Source: Candidatus Methanogranum gryphiswaldense
Lineage (GTDB): Archaea > Thermoplasmatota > Thermoplasmata > Methanomassiliicoccales > Methanomethylophilaceae
Assembly (NCBI GenBank): GCA_019262145.1
Contig: CP076745.1
Coordinates: 493,093-557,092, forward strand
Direction: 5' to 3'
DNA length: 64,000 nt
Shown: positions 43,631 to 51,283 of the stretch, piece after piece
How the letters are laid out: the number at the start of each line of letters is the position of its first letter
Numbering within the stretch: position 1 is the first letter of the stretch
Notes under the pieces: model-generated
Seen by the model: the letters and a program-made list of their open reading frames with translations, nothing else
Databases searched by the model: none
Told to the model about the DNA's origin: nothing
Position numbers and translations under genes: made by a program

Positions 43631-45265
43631 TCAATTATATTCTTCCAATGAAACGATCTCATCTGCTATGCATCTGAAACGCGAATCGTGACTGGTTAGA
43701 ATTATTATTCTTTCCTTCTTAAGAGTTAAAAGACAGTTGAGCAGACAGCTTATGCTGTGATCGTCGAGACCTGTGGACGGTTCGTCCATTATCAATACAT
43801 TGGATCCTTTTCCAAGGACCTTCAGGAGGACGATCCTCTGTTTCTCCCCTCCGGACATGACGTTCATCTTCGTGTTCCAATGTTCGTTTATGTCGAAGTT
43901 CTTATCGAGATACATTCCTTCCAGCCCCATTATACTGATCATGTTCAGGATCTCGTCCGTCCCTTCAAGGGACAGGGCATCGTCAAGGTATTCTTCGACT
44001 GTGGCATCCGGAATATCGACCCTTTGAAGCATGGTGGCGATCTCATCTTTGCGAGCAGTGTAGAGATCCACATTCGAAGTGTCCAATCCATTGTACTCAA
44101 CGTTACCTTCCTTCAGATTCTGGAGTATTCCAAGCATTATGTTGATAAGTGTCGTTTTGCCCACTCCATTGGGGCCGGTTATCAGGTATATCTTATCCTT
44201 CTCGAAACATACTGACAGTCCTTTGATGAGGTCAGGACCGGATTCGGCATGGGAATATGTGACGTTCTTGATCTCCACCGAGTTGATATCCCGGATGACG
44301 GTGCTGCCGTTCCTTTCTTCTTTTATGTCGAATATCTCCCTCATGCGTGCATAAGAGGAATTGCTGTCCTGATACGATTTTCCCAGATTGAAATAATATT
44401 TCACTATGGTTATCAGTATGTAGAAATAGGCTATGACGATGGTGAATTCCCCGACTGTCATCTGTCCGTTTATTATCTGCAGTCCACCAACGATAAGGGC
44501 GCCGGATTGGAAGCATATGGATATCGTGGTGTCCAATGACGTGAACACATAGGATGCATGGCTGAAAGATATCATGGACCTTAGATATTTCTTGAAATTC
44601 CGTTCCATGTTGTTCTTGCTTTTATCGAACGCGGCCTCGATCTTTATTTCCTGTATGCCATTCAGCTGTTCGAAGAGTACCTTTGAATAATGGCTTTGGC
44701 TTTCTTTCATTTCTCTGCTTCTTTTGAAGAGAGGTTTTCTGAGCACCATATAACATAAAAGATAGACTGGCAGGAATGCAATGGCGAGAAGGAATATGCT
44801 AATGTTTATCTCGGCGATTAGCACGATTATGATCACGAACGTTATTCCGTTCAGGAATACCATGATGAAATTGCCGATCACAAAGGATACGAGCGTGTTA
44901 ACGTCAGTGCCTATCCTCTGTACCAAATATGCAGGGTTGAATTTTCTGGTGTATGTATCATACGGGATCTTTTGGATGTGTGATATCGTATCTCTCATCA
45001 GGTCGAAACTCGCTTTGGTCGTCAGTTTGACCGTGGTCATGCTGTTGAAATATGATGCAACAGCCCCCATTACACCAACAAATATGATGATGAGCGCATA
45101 ATCGAAAACAGTTTTCTCAGATGCAGTGGTTATCAAAGCGTCAATGAATATGCCAGTATAGTACGGGACGATCAAAGTCGATGCCGTGCCTATGATTGAA
45201 AAGGATACAAGCAGGATAACATAGAATTTGTATTTCGACAGATATCCCGTGATGAATCGTATCAT
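43631..45265 (-). CDS. ABC exporter, permease-ATPase half transporter
   Basis: 544 residues. A six-helix ABC transmembrane domain (about 10-310) is followed by an ATPase domain with Walker A GPNGVGKTT, signature MSGGEKQRIVL, Walker B NVLIMDEPSTGLDD and the H-loop TSHD. It works as a dimer. No N-terminal C39 peptidase domain is present, so it cannot itself cleave a leader. I start at ATG 45265, where a GGGTG Shine-Dalgarno lies seven bases upstream; the longer frame from 45367 adds a non-hydrophobic, unlikely extension. The gene 207 bases upstream on the same strand encodes a four-cysteine peptide, so export of that peptide is the obvious hypothesis. Confidence 0.9.
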   Translation of the reverse strand: MIRFITGYLSKYKFYVILLVSFSIIGTASTLIVPYYTGIFIDALITTASEKTVFDYALIIIFVGVMGAVASYFNSMTTVKLTTKASFDLMRDTISHIQKIPYDTYTRKFNPAYLVQRIGTDVNTLVSFVIGNFIMVFLNGITFVIIIVLIAEINISIFLLAIAFLPVYLLCYMVLRKPLFKRSREMKESQSHYSKVLFEQLNGIQEIKIEAAFDKSKNNMERNFKKYLRSMISFSHASYVFTSLDTTISICFQSGALIVGGLQIINGQMTVGEFTIVIAYFYILITIVKYYFNLGKSYQDSNSSYARMREIFDIKEERNGSTVIRDINSVEIKNVTYSHAESGPDLIKGLSVCFEKDKIYLITGPNGVGKTTLINIMLGILQNLKEGNVEYNGLDTSNVDLYTARKDEIATMLQRVDIPDATVEEYLDDALSLEGTDEILNMISIMGLEGMYLDKNFDINEHWNTKMNVMSGGEKQRIVLLKVLGKGSNVLIMDEPSTGLDDHSISCLLNCLLTLKKERIIILTSHDSRFRCIADEIVSLEEYN

Positions 45266-45472
45266 TTTGGCACCCTTAATGAATCTATGGCAGGCATGTA
45301 TTGACATAATACATAGACTGCTGGAGATATGTCGTTTCTTGTCGATGTTGCGCATCAATGTATGCATACAAATGATTTAGCAATATTATGCAGACACATG
45401 GATATGAGTTAAATCATTGGAAGATGTTTGTTAATCAACGACTTTTGAAGTTATACTGTTCATTCAATGAGT

Positions 45473-45637
45473 TTACCACCCAGTGAACGGACACCACCAT
45501 TTGCCGTATGATGGACAATCTGTTCTGTCGCACAATGCACTACTTACTCCAACAGTTGCGCTTGCGCTTGAGCACGGACCCTGGGCCATCTGTTGATTAT
45601 CGGTCATCAGTTCTATATTTATCAAGGACTTAGCCAT
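45473..45637 (-). CDS. Small four-cysteine peptide, candidate exported or modified peptide precursor
   Basis: 54 residues. GAGGTGA lies seven bases before the ATG, the best ribosome-binding site in the neighbourhood. The first 20 residues (from MAKSLINIEL to MAQG) are polar and leader-like. The rest is small-residue and Cys rich: Cys22, Cys36, Cys41 and Cys49, a SSASATVGVSSA segment (23-34), and an aromatic end with YGKWWCPFTGW. There is no signal peptide. It lies directly upstream of an ABC exporter on the same strand and divergent from the LuxE/LuxC operon. This profile fits a bacteriocin-like or ribosomally made, modified peptide; no known family is recognised. No lanthipeptide, YcaO or radical SAM maturase is adjacent. 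Confidence 0.6.
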   Translation of the reverse strand: MAKSLINIELMTDNQQMAQGPCSSASATVGVSSALCDRTDCPSYGKWWCPFTGW

Positions 45638-45644
45638 TTTTATT

Positions 45645-45691
45645 TCACCTCGTTTATTTTTCTTTACTATAGTTCAATAGATTTTATGCAT
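45645..45691 (-). promoter_or_regulatory. Ribosome-binding site and candidate TATA box of the small peptide gene
   Basis: On the minus strand GAGGTGA (45645-45651) is the Shine-Dalgarno. CATAAAATC around 45682-45690 would place the transcript start near 45660, leaving a leader of about 23 bases. Confidence 0.5.
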
Positions 45692-45887
45692 CAATATGAA
45701 CCATTGAAATCATCTGAGAGTACATTATTTATAACTTGTTAAGGAAATCGATGTATTGTGATATAATGTTATAACAATCAAAAAATAGATCGTAATTGGT
45801 TAAAGGAAAACTGAGATATCTAGACGATTTGGACCGTAATTCATTTTTTTCTAATGTGGGATGTCAATGATTTTGTTCTTACATTAT

Positions 45888-45917
45888 CATTATAAAGAAT
45901 TCTTCTGATTAGGAGGG
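45888..45917 (+). promoter_or_regulatory. TATA box and Shine-Dalgarno of the five-gene operon
   Basis: CATTATAAAG (45888-45897) is a good TATA box, and AGGAGGG (45911-45917) is a strong Shine-Dalgarno two or three bases before the ATG at 45920. If transcription starts the usual distance after the box, the Shine-Dalgarno would be partly or wholly excluded. The messenger start therefore deserves mapping. Confidence 0.5.
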
Positions 45918-45919
45918 CC

Positions 45920-46213
45920 ATGAGGACACAACTCAGCAGCGGCACCCTCACATTGATGCCGGAAGGTAGGTTGGATACCTTCACGGCTCAAAGATTTCTA
46001 AACGATGTAGAACCACTGTTGGCAGATGCGGACAGGGTTGTTATAGACCTCAAGGATCTTCAGTATATATCCAGTGCCGGTCTTCGGGCGATACTTGCCA
46101 TACAGAAGCGTATCGGTCCTAAAGGTGGCAGCGTGAGAATAGAGAATGCCTGTGATTTCGTAGCGGAAGTACTTTCTATGACTGGATTTCAGGAACTCAT
46201 AGGATCGGAATGA
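45920..46213 (+). CDS. STAS-domain protein, anti-anti-sigma-factor (RsbV) type
   Basis: 97 residues forming a single STAS domain. It has the strand LTLMPEGRLDTFTAQRF, the strand RVVIDLKDLQYISSAGLR (39-56), and a final helix with VLSMTGFQELI. Ser51/Ser52 in YISSAGLR occupy the phosphorylation site of SpoIIAA/RsbV proteins. In bacteria, an RsbW-type kinase phosphorylates this serine and an RsbU/SpoIIE-type phosphatase removes the phosphate. Here both partner types are present within 9 kb. It is the first gene of the operon; the next starts four bases after its stop. Archaea lack sigma factors, so its ultimate target must differ from the bacterial one. Confidence 0.9.
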   Translation: MRTQLSSGTLTLMPEGRLDTFTAQRFLNDVEPLLADADRVVIDLKDLQYISSAGLRAILAIQKRIGPKGGSVRIENACDFVAEVLSMTGFQELIGSE

Positions 46214-46217
46214 TGTT

Positions 46218-47645
46218 ATGAGGATATTGGACATCCGCGTTAGGACCGAAGCAAGGTCCGTAACATATGTGCAGTCTTGCGTATCCGCTATTGCAAAGGA
46301 ATACGGCCTCAAAGATCTGGATGCCAGTAAGTTGTGTGTTGCAGTGGAGGAGGCGATGATGAATGTCATCGAGAACGCGCCTCCGAAATCAGATGCGGAC
46401 GCTTGGTTCGACATAGGCATTGACATTGGTGATATGGACATAGAGCTGTCAATAAAGGACAGGGGCCGTCCTTTGGACCTTCAGACGATAAGAGAGGATG
46501 ACGACTCTGAATGTATGAACTTAAAGTTGATGAGAGGCCTTACAGACGGAGTGGCCCTCAGCAATCTGGGGGGTGCAGGAAGAGAGCAGAGGATAATCAA
46601 ACGCTTCGAATCTCTTCCGTCCTATGAGAGAAGGGCTCCTGAAGATCGCGCAGAATTTTCAGAGAACATCGAGTTCCGTTTCCATGATCTCAGAGAGAAC
46701 GATGCCATCGAGGTCGCCCAGTGTGTTTACGATGAGTTCGGGTACACATATCAGAACGACACGGTCTACTATCCTGACAAGTTCTACGCCGCATGTACTC
46801 GCAAAGACTACTGTTCCATGGTAGCTTCGGCGCCCAATGGTGAGGTCGCCGGTCATCTGGCCTTGATATTCGATAAGAGACTTCCAGGAATTGCTGAGAT
46901 GGGCATCGGCGTAGTGAAGCACAAATATCGCAATTATTCTGTTATGAAGAATCTTACATCTTCCATACTTAAGCGCGGTGAGGAGGATTACGATCTTAAT
47001 GCTGTCTTTGCGCAATGTTTGATGTGGCACACCATAACTCAAAAGATTAGTCTGAAGAATGGTTTGGTACCTTGTGGGTTCTTCTTTCAATACTGCAGTG
47101 ATGAGATGCGGAACAATTTCAATGGCAGCAATACCCGTGGAAATGTTGCACTCGCCATAAGATCATTACACGACATCGTAAGGGATGATCATGTTCCAGA
47201 AGAGATACATGATATATTTTCTACAGTTATCGAGGGTCTGGGCCTTAATAGGGCAGTCCTTCCCGGGATCGAACCGGCTCAGAATACAACCAGTGAGATA
47301 TACTCGGTCACAAACCGTAATCTGCGTGTAGGGAAGATCTTCATTGACAATGTGGGCTCAGACCTGGAATACAAGATCAAGGACTCTATGCGTATGATAA
47401 AAAAAGAGGGGTGTGCGGTTTGCGAGATGTATATCTGCATGTCGGATCCAGGTGCCATATACGCATATCATTGTGCCAAGGATTCAGATTTCTTTTGTAC
47501 TGGCATATTGCCATGTACGGAGAAAGGCGACATGATAATAATGGAATGTCTGTTCAGTCAGGTTCCGGACTATGGTGCAATGGAAACCATAGGTGCTTTC
47601 ACAGAATTATTGGATAAAGTGAAGAAATTAGACCCATACGGATGA
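46218..47645 (+). CDS. RsbW-like ATPase/kinase domain fused to a GNAT-like domain
   Basis: 475 residues. Residues 1-140 are a GHKL ATPase domain of the anti-sigma-factor kinase type: N-box AVEEAMMNVIENA (about 42-54) and G1 box IKDRGRPLD (about 77-85). The region where the G2 glycines are expected (ECMNLKLMRGL) is poorly conserved. Residues about 150-310 resemble a GNAT acyltransferase (DAIEVAQCVYDEFG, EVAGHLALIF, MGIGVVKHKYRNYSVMKNL). The C-terminal 150 residues are unassigned. It follows the STAS gene by four bases and precedes luxE by four. A link between STAS binding and acyl transfer is suggested but not shown. Confidence 0.8.
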   Translation: MRILDIRVRTEARSVTYVQSCVSAIAKEYGLKDLDASKLCVAVEEAMMNVIENAPPKSDADAWFDIGIDIGDMDIELSIKDRGRPLDLQTIREDDDSECMNLKLMRGLTDGVALSNLGGAGREQRIIKRFESLPSYERRAPEDRAEFSENIEFRFHDLRENDAIEVAQCVYDEFGYTYQNDTVYYPDKFYAACTRKDYCSMVASAPNGEVAGHLALIFDKRLPGIAEMGIGVVKHKYRNYSVMKNLTSSILKRGEEDYDLNAVFAQCLMWHTITQKISLKNGLVPCGFFFQYCSDEMRNNFNGSNTRGNVALAIRSLHDIVRDDHVPEEIHDIFSTVIEGLGLNRAVLPGIEPAQNTTSEIYSVTNRNLRVGKIFIDNVGSDLEYKIKDSMRMIKKEGCAVCEMYICMSDPGAIYAYHCAKDSDFFCTGILPCTEKGDMIIMECLFSQVPDYGAMETIGAFTELLDKVKKLDPYG

Positions 47646-47649
47646 TAAC

Positions 47650-48822
47650 ATGGACTATCACATAAGGAATTTAAACGATCCGGATCCGAAGGTTCCAGAT
47701 GATTCTCTCAATGCCTTACAGTGTCTTTGGGCTTCATCAGACCCGTTCGATCATGATTCGACGGATGATATATTTTTAGAGGCTGTTAAAGAATCTATTA
47801 TCTGGCATATGTCCAATAGTGGATATTTCAGGGATTGGATGGACCGCGATGGATTCAACATCGGATCTTTGAGGACATCTGCAGACCTATGCAAGATACC
47901 ATTCCTGCATGCCAATTTCTATAAGACCCACATAGTTAAAGATCGCGAGGATGATGATTATCTGTTAACGTTGACATCATCAGGGACCACAGGACAGAAA
48001 AGTCAGATGTTCTTTGATAAATGGACACTTCCTGCAATGGATAAGACCTCCGATATCGAGAATCAATATTATGGATACATAACCAATGAACCAGTCAATT
48101 TCATGATGTATGCCTATGAGCCGGTGGAAGGGTTCAATGTCGGGACCTTAAGGACCAGATTGGCAATGATGAGGTATGCCAAGGCCAACGAGACGTTCTA
48201 CGCCTTAAGGTATACAGGCTCTGGACACGAGTTCGACCCATTCGGAAGCATAGATGCTTTGCTGAGGTTCGAAAAGGAAGGACTGCCAGTCCGCATATTG
48301 GGATTCCCAGCATTCCTATATTTCACTTTAGAGATGATGGAGAAGATGGGATACCCACCTTTGAAATTGAATGAAAGGTCGATGGTCGTCGCCGGAGGCG
48401 GATGGAAAGGATTCACGGACAAACAGATGGACCCAGAGAAGTTCCGCAATTATATCGGGGCAAGATTGGGTATACCGGAATCAAGATGTATAGAAAGCTA
48501 CGGGGCAGTCGAACACGGTGTGGCGTACATACAATGTCCAAACCATCATTTTCATGTTCCGATATACAGTCGTGTAATAATCCGTGATACTGAGACCTTG
48601 GAACCGCTTCCTTTTGGGAAGATTGGATTCCTCAATGTGATATCTCCTATGAATACGGGGGTACCGGTGGTCAGTCTTCTCATGGGCGATCTTGCGATAC
48701 TACACGAGGGTTGTGAATGCGGATGTGGGACGAATGCACCCTGGTTCGAGATAATAGGCAGAGCCGGAACATCCAAGAATCGTAGCTGTGCAGTGGCCGC
48801 TGCGGAACTCTTGAGGAGATGA
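47650..48822 (+). CDS. LuxE-like acyl-protein synthetase (adenylate-forming)
   Basis: 390 residues of the LuxE family, which activates a carboxylic acid with ATP and transfers the acyl group to its own cysteine for reduction by LuxC. The AMP-binding P-loop is TSSGTTGQKSQ (109-119). VVAGGGWKG and ESYGAVEHG follow, the latter in the position of the adenylate-binding core. A CECGCG knot and a Cys ten residues from the C-terminus (NRSCAVAAAELL) occupy the end, where the acyl-accepting Cys of luminous-bacterial LuxE lies. It directly precedes a LuxC-containing gene. The substrate acid is unknown, and no luxAB genes are present, so light emission is not implied. Confidence 0.88.
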   Translation: MDYHIRNLNDPDPKVPDDSLNALQCLWASSDPFDHDSTDDIFLEAVKESIIWHMSNSGYFRDWMDRDGFNIGSLRTSADLCKIPFLHANFYKTHIVKDREDDDYLLTLTSSGTTGQKSQMFFDKWTLPAMDKTSDIENQYYGYITNEPVNFMMYAYEPVEGFNVGTLRTRLAMMRYAKANETFYALRYTGSGHEFDPFGSIDALLRFEKEGLPVRILGFPAFLYFTLEMMEKMGYPPLKLNERSMVVAGGGWKGFTDKQMDPEKFRNYIGARLGIPESRCIESYGAVEHGVAYIQCPNHHFHVPIYSRVIIRDTETLEPLPFGKIGFLNVISPMNTGVPVVSLLMGDLAILHEGCECGCGTNAPWFEIIGRAGTSKNRSCAVAAAELLRR

Positions 48823-48826
48823 TGAT

Positions 48827-51283
48827 ATGACCCACATATGGAAAGGTGTCGAGATAGGTGACAATGAGTTGGAGCAACATATCAACGGATTGACCGAGGA
48901 TCTTATCAACTCAATGTCCGAAGTATTGTGCACCGAAGATGTTCTAGATGCGTGTGATCGCATGTCCCATATCCTCAAAGAGCGTAGAAAGGAGATGTTT
49001 GATGCTCTGGAGGAGGACGACTGTATAGACCCAGATGGTGTTTTACAAACTCTTTCTATTGCACTTGCCAGAGATTCTCTTGAAACAAAACTGATCGTAG
49101 AATTAGGGACCGAGAAGCCCGCAGATCCGAGACGTGTAAATTATCGTGAGCAGAAATATGAATGCTGGGCCCCGATGGGCGTAATAGTGCACATAACAGC
49201 CGGAAACTCATTGGTGGTCGCCCCCATGGCTTCAGTGGAGGGGCTTCTGACCGGTAATGTGAATATAATGAAAGTGGCCAAAGGTACAGGGAGTTTTGCC
49301 TCTTGGTTCCTGAGGACATTATCCGAGTTCTCCAATCTGTCCAAATTCATCTACCTTCTTCGCATATCGTCCTCTCGCAAGGACATAATGGAAAAGGTCA
49401 TTGGACATGCCGATTGCGTCAGCGTATGGGGAGGAGAGGACGCAGTAAGATCGGTCAAGGATATGACGCCGGCCAACATACCGGTCGTCGTCTGGGGCCA
49501 TAAGATAAGTTTTGCGTATGTCACTCCTTCGGAGATGAACAATGATACCGTAGAAGGCATAGCTCATTCTGTCTGTAGGAACCATCAGCAATCCTGTTCC
49601 AGTCCTCAATGTGTTCTTGTGGACACGAACGACAGGGAAGAGGTATTGAGATTCTCAGAGATGTTGGCCGATGCCCTAGAACAGGTCGGAATGGCATACC
49701 CTATTCCAGATCCGGACATTGCTCAGAAAGCTGAGATCTCTTCAGTGGTCCATCTTCATAGAGCGGATCTGTATTTTAATGACGGGACAGTGATAGAGAG
49801 GAAGGACTGCCGTGTTTTGGTAAGTTATTCTTCAAAATTCTTGCCTTCTCCTTTGTTCCGCACAATATGGGTATCGCCAATGCCTCATGCAGATATAGTA
49901 AGGGGGCTCAACGGAATGAGGGCGTATCTTCAGACAGCCGGTCTTGCATGTGCCAAAGAAGAGATGTACGACATTGTGTCGATTCTTTATCGTGTCGGGG
50001 TCACCCGTATAACTCCAGTAGGTTCCATGAGCGTGTCCTACACAGGAGAGCCGCATGACGGTATGTTCGCGCTATCCAGATTTATGAAGAGGGTCTCTTT
50101 CCGTACGGAAGAGGATATGTGCGGCATAGTGAGCCTATCCGAGATGCACAGGCTTGAAATTAAAAAAACATCTGGGCCGATACAGGTCAAGAAGGATTAT
50201 CCATCAGTACCAGAGAATGGTACCAGGACGATCATGAAGAGCGGGGGAACGACAGGGGTCCCACTTTATTGCAGTTACACTGACAAGGATTACAGACAAT
50301 ACATCATAATGCCTGCGGCCCAGAGTTTCATGGCGGCAGGTCTGGACCCCGAAAAGGATGTCGTGGCGGACCTGTTGAAAGCAGGCCATATGTACGGGGG
50401 AATGAATTGTTTCATATCAGTATTTGATGAACTAGGTGCCCCGCATCTCAACATCGGCGGACTCATAGATAGTCTGGAGCAGACCGCGGACTATATGGTA
50501 AGAGGGAAGGCGAATGCCGTTCTGGGAGCACCCAGTTTCATAACTAGGCTGTTCAGGGCGAATGAGAAAAAATTGAAGGATTACGGAAAGATAAAGAAGG
50601 TCTTCTGCAGCGGAGAGCACATTTCCGAAGGCCAGATAAGATATCTCAAAGAGGAGTTCGGCATAGAGCAGATATCATCGTTCATGTACGGCAGTAATGA
50701 GAACGGGACAATAGGATTCGCATGTAAATGCTGTAGACCGGGGATGTTCCATCTCTGTTCTGACATCCAAAGGATGGAGATAGTCAAGATGGACAGGGAT
50801 GAGCCCGTAGGTCCGGATGAAGAGGGCAGGATACTGATTACAGGTTTCATGAGAGAGAACGGCCATACGGAACGTTACGAGATCGGGGATATCGGCAAGT
50901 GGGTCCATGACGATTGCGAATGTGGCAGGGGAACCCCCAGATTCACACTTGTCGGAAGGTACGGAGATGTTATCCGTATCGGAGGGACGTTCTTCAACTA
51001 TCATAAGATCGCCAGCATATTGTCCGACGATATCGGATATAGAGGACGTCTTCAGCTTCTTTTAGAACGGAGAGGTCTATCCGAAGTGATGGTCTTCTGC
51101 ATGGAGGACACGGATATAACTCCCGAGATGCTCAAGACTACGTTCTTGAACAGCGGGTACGAGCCATTTCAGAGGACAATGCCCAATGATCTATTCCTTC
51201 TCGATGTGAAGATGATGTTCCACGATGAGTTCATACAGAACGAAACGAGCATAAAGTTGCGTTCGGTGGTGGACCGTCGTTGA
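48827..51283 (+). CDS. Fusion: LuxC-like acyl reductase with PaaK/LuxE-like adenylating domain
   Basis: 818 residues in two enzymes. Residues 1 to about 435 are a LuxC-type acyl-CoA/acyl-protein reductase of the aldehyde dehydrogenase superfamily. VHITAGNSLVVAPM lies near 121-134 and the catalytic Cys257 in NHQQSCSSPQ. Residues about 440-818 are a phenylacetate-CoA ligase-like adenylating domain with P-loop KSGGTTGVP (471-479), a VFCSGEHIS strand, YGSNENGTIGFACKCC, and a C-terminal GDIGKW plus GRYGD hinge. The chain can therefore activate and reduce an acid to an aldehyde. It follows luxE by four bases and overlaps the MATE gene by four. The fusion plus a separate LuxE gives two activating domains, possibly for two substrates. 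Confidence 0.88.
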   Translation: MTHIWKGVEIGDNELEQHINGLTEDLINSMSEVLCTEDVLDACDRMSHILKERRKEMFDALEEDDCIDPDGVLQTLSIALARDSLETKLIVELGTEKPADPRRVNYREQKYECWAPMGVIVHITAGNSLVVAPMASVEGLLTGNVNIMKVAKGTGSFASWFLRTLSEFSNLSKFIYLLRISSSRKDIMEKVIGHADCVSVWGGEDAVRSVKDMTPANIPVVVWGHKISFAYVTPSEMNNDTVEGIAHSVCRNHQQSCSSPQCVLVDTNDREEVLRFSEMLADALEQVGMAYPIPDPDIAQKAEISSVVHLHRADLYFNDGTVIERKDCRVLVSYSSKFLPSPLFRTIWVSPMPHADIVRGLNGMRAYLQTAGLACAKEEMYDIVSILYRVGVTRITPVGSMSVSYTGEPHDGMFALSRFMKRVSFRTEEDMCGIVSLSEMHRLEIKKTSGPIQVKKDYPSVPENGTRTIMKSGGTTGVPLYCSYTDKDYRQYIIMPAAQSFMAAGLDPEKDVVADLLKAGHMYGGMNCFISVFDELGAPHLNIGGLIDSLEQTADYMVRGKANAVLGAPSFITRLFRANEKKLKDYGKIKKVFCSGEHISEGQIRYLKEEFGIEQISSFMYGSNENGTIGFACKCCRPGMFHLCSDIQRMEIVKMDRDEPVGPDEEGRILITGFMRENGHTERYEIGDIGKWVHDDCECGRGTPRFTLVGRYGDVIRIGGTFFNYHKIASILSDDIGYRGRLQLLLERRGLSEVMVFCMEDTDITPEMLKTTFLNSGYEPFQRTMPNDLFLLDVKMMFHDEFIQNETSIKLRSVVDRR

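Noticed and set aside
45266-45367. 34-residue N-terminal extension of the ABC exporter
   Set aside because: The extension is basic and His/Cys-rich without helix pattern, and a GGGTG motif sits correctly before the ATG at 45265.
47650-51283. A bioluminescence (lux) operon
   Set aside because: Only LuxC- and LuxE-like parts are present; no luciferase luxA/luxB or flavin reductase is nearby.
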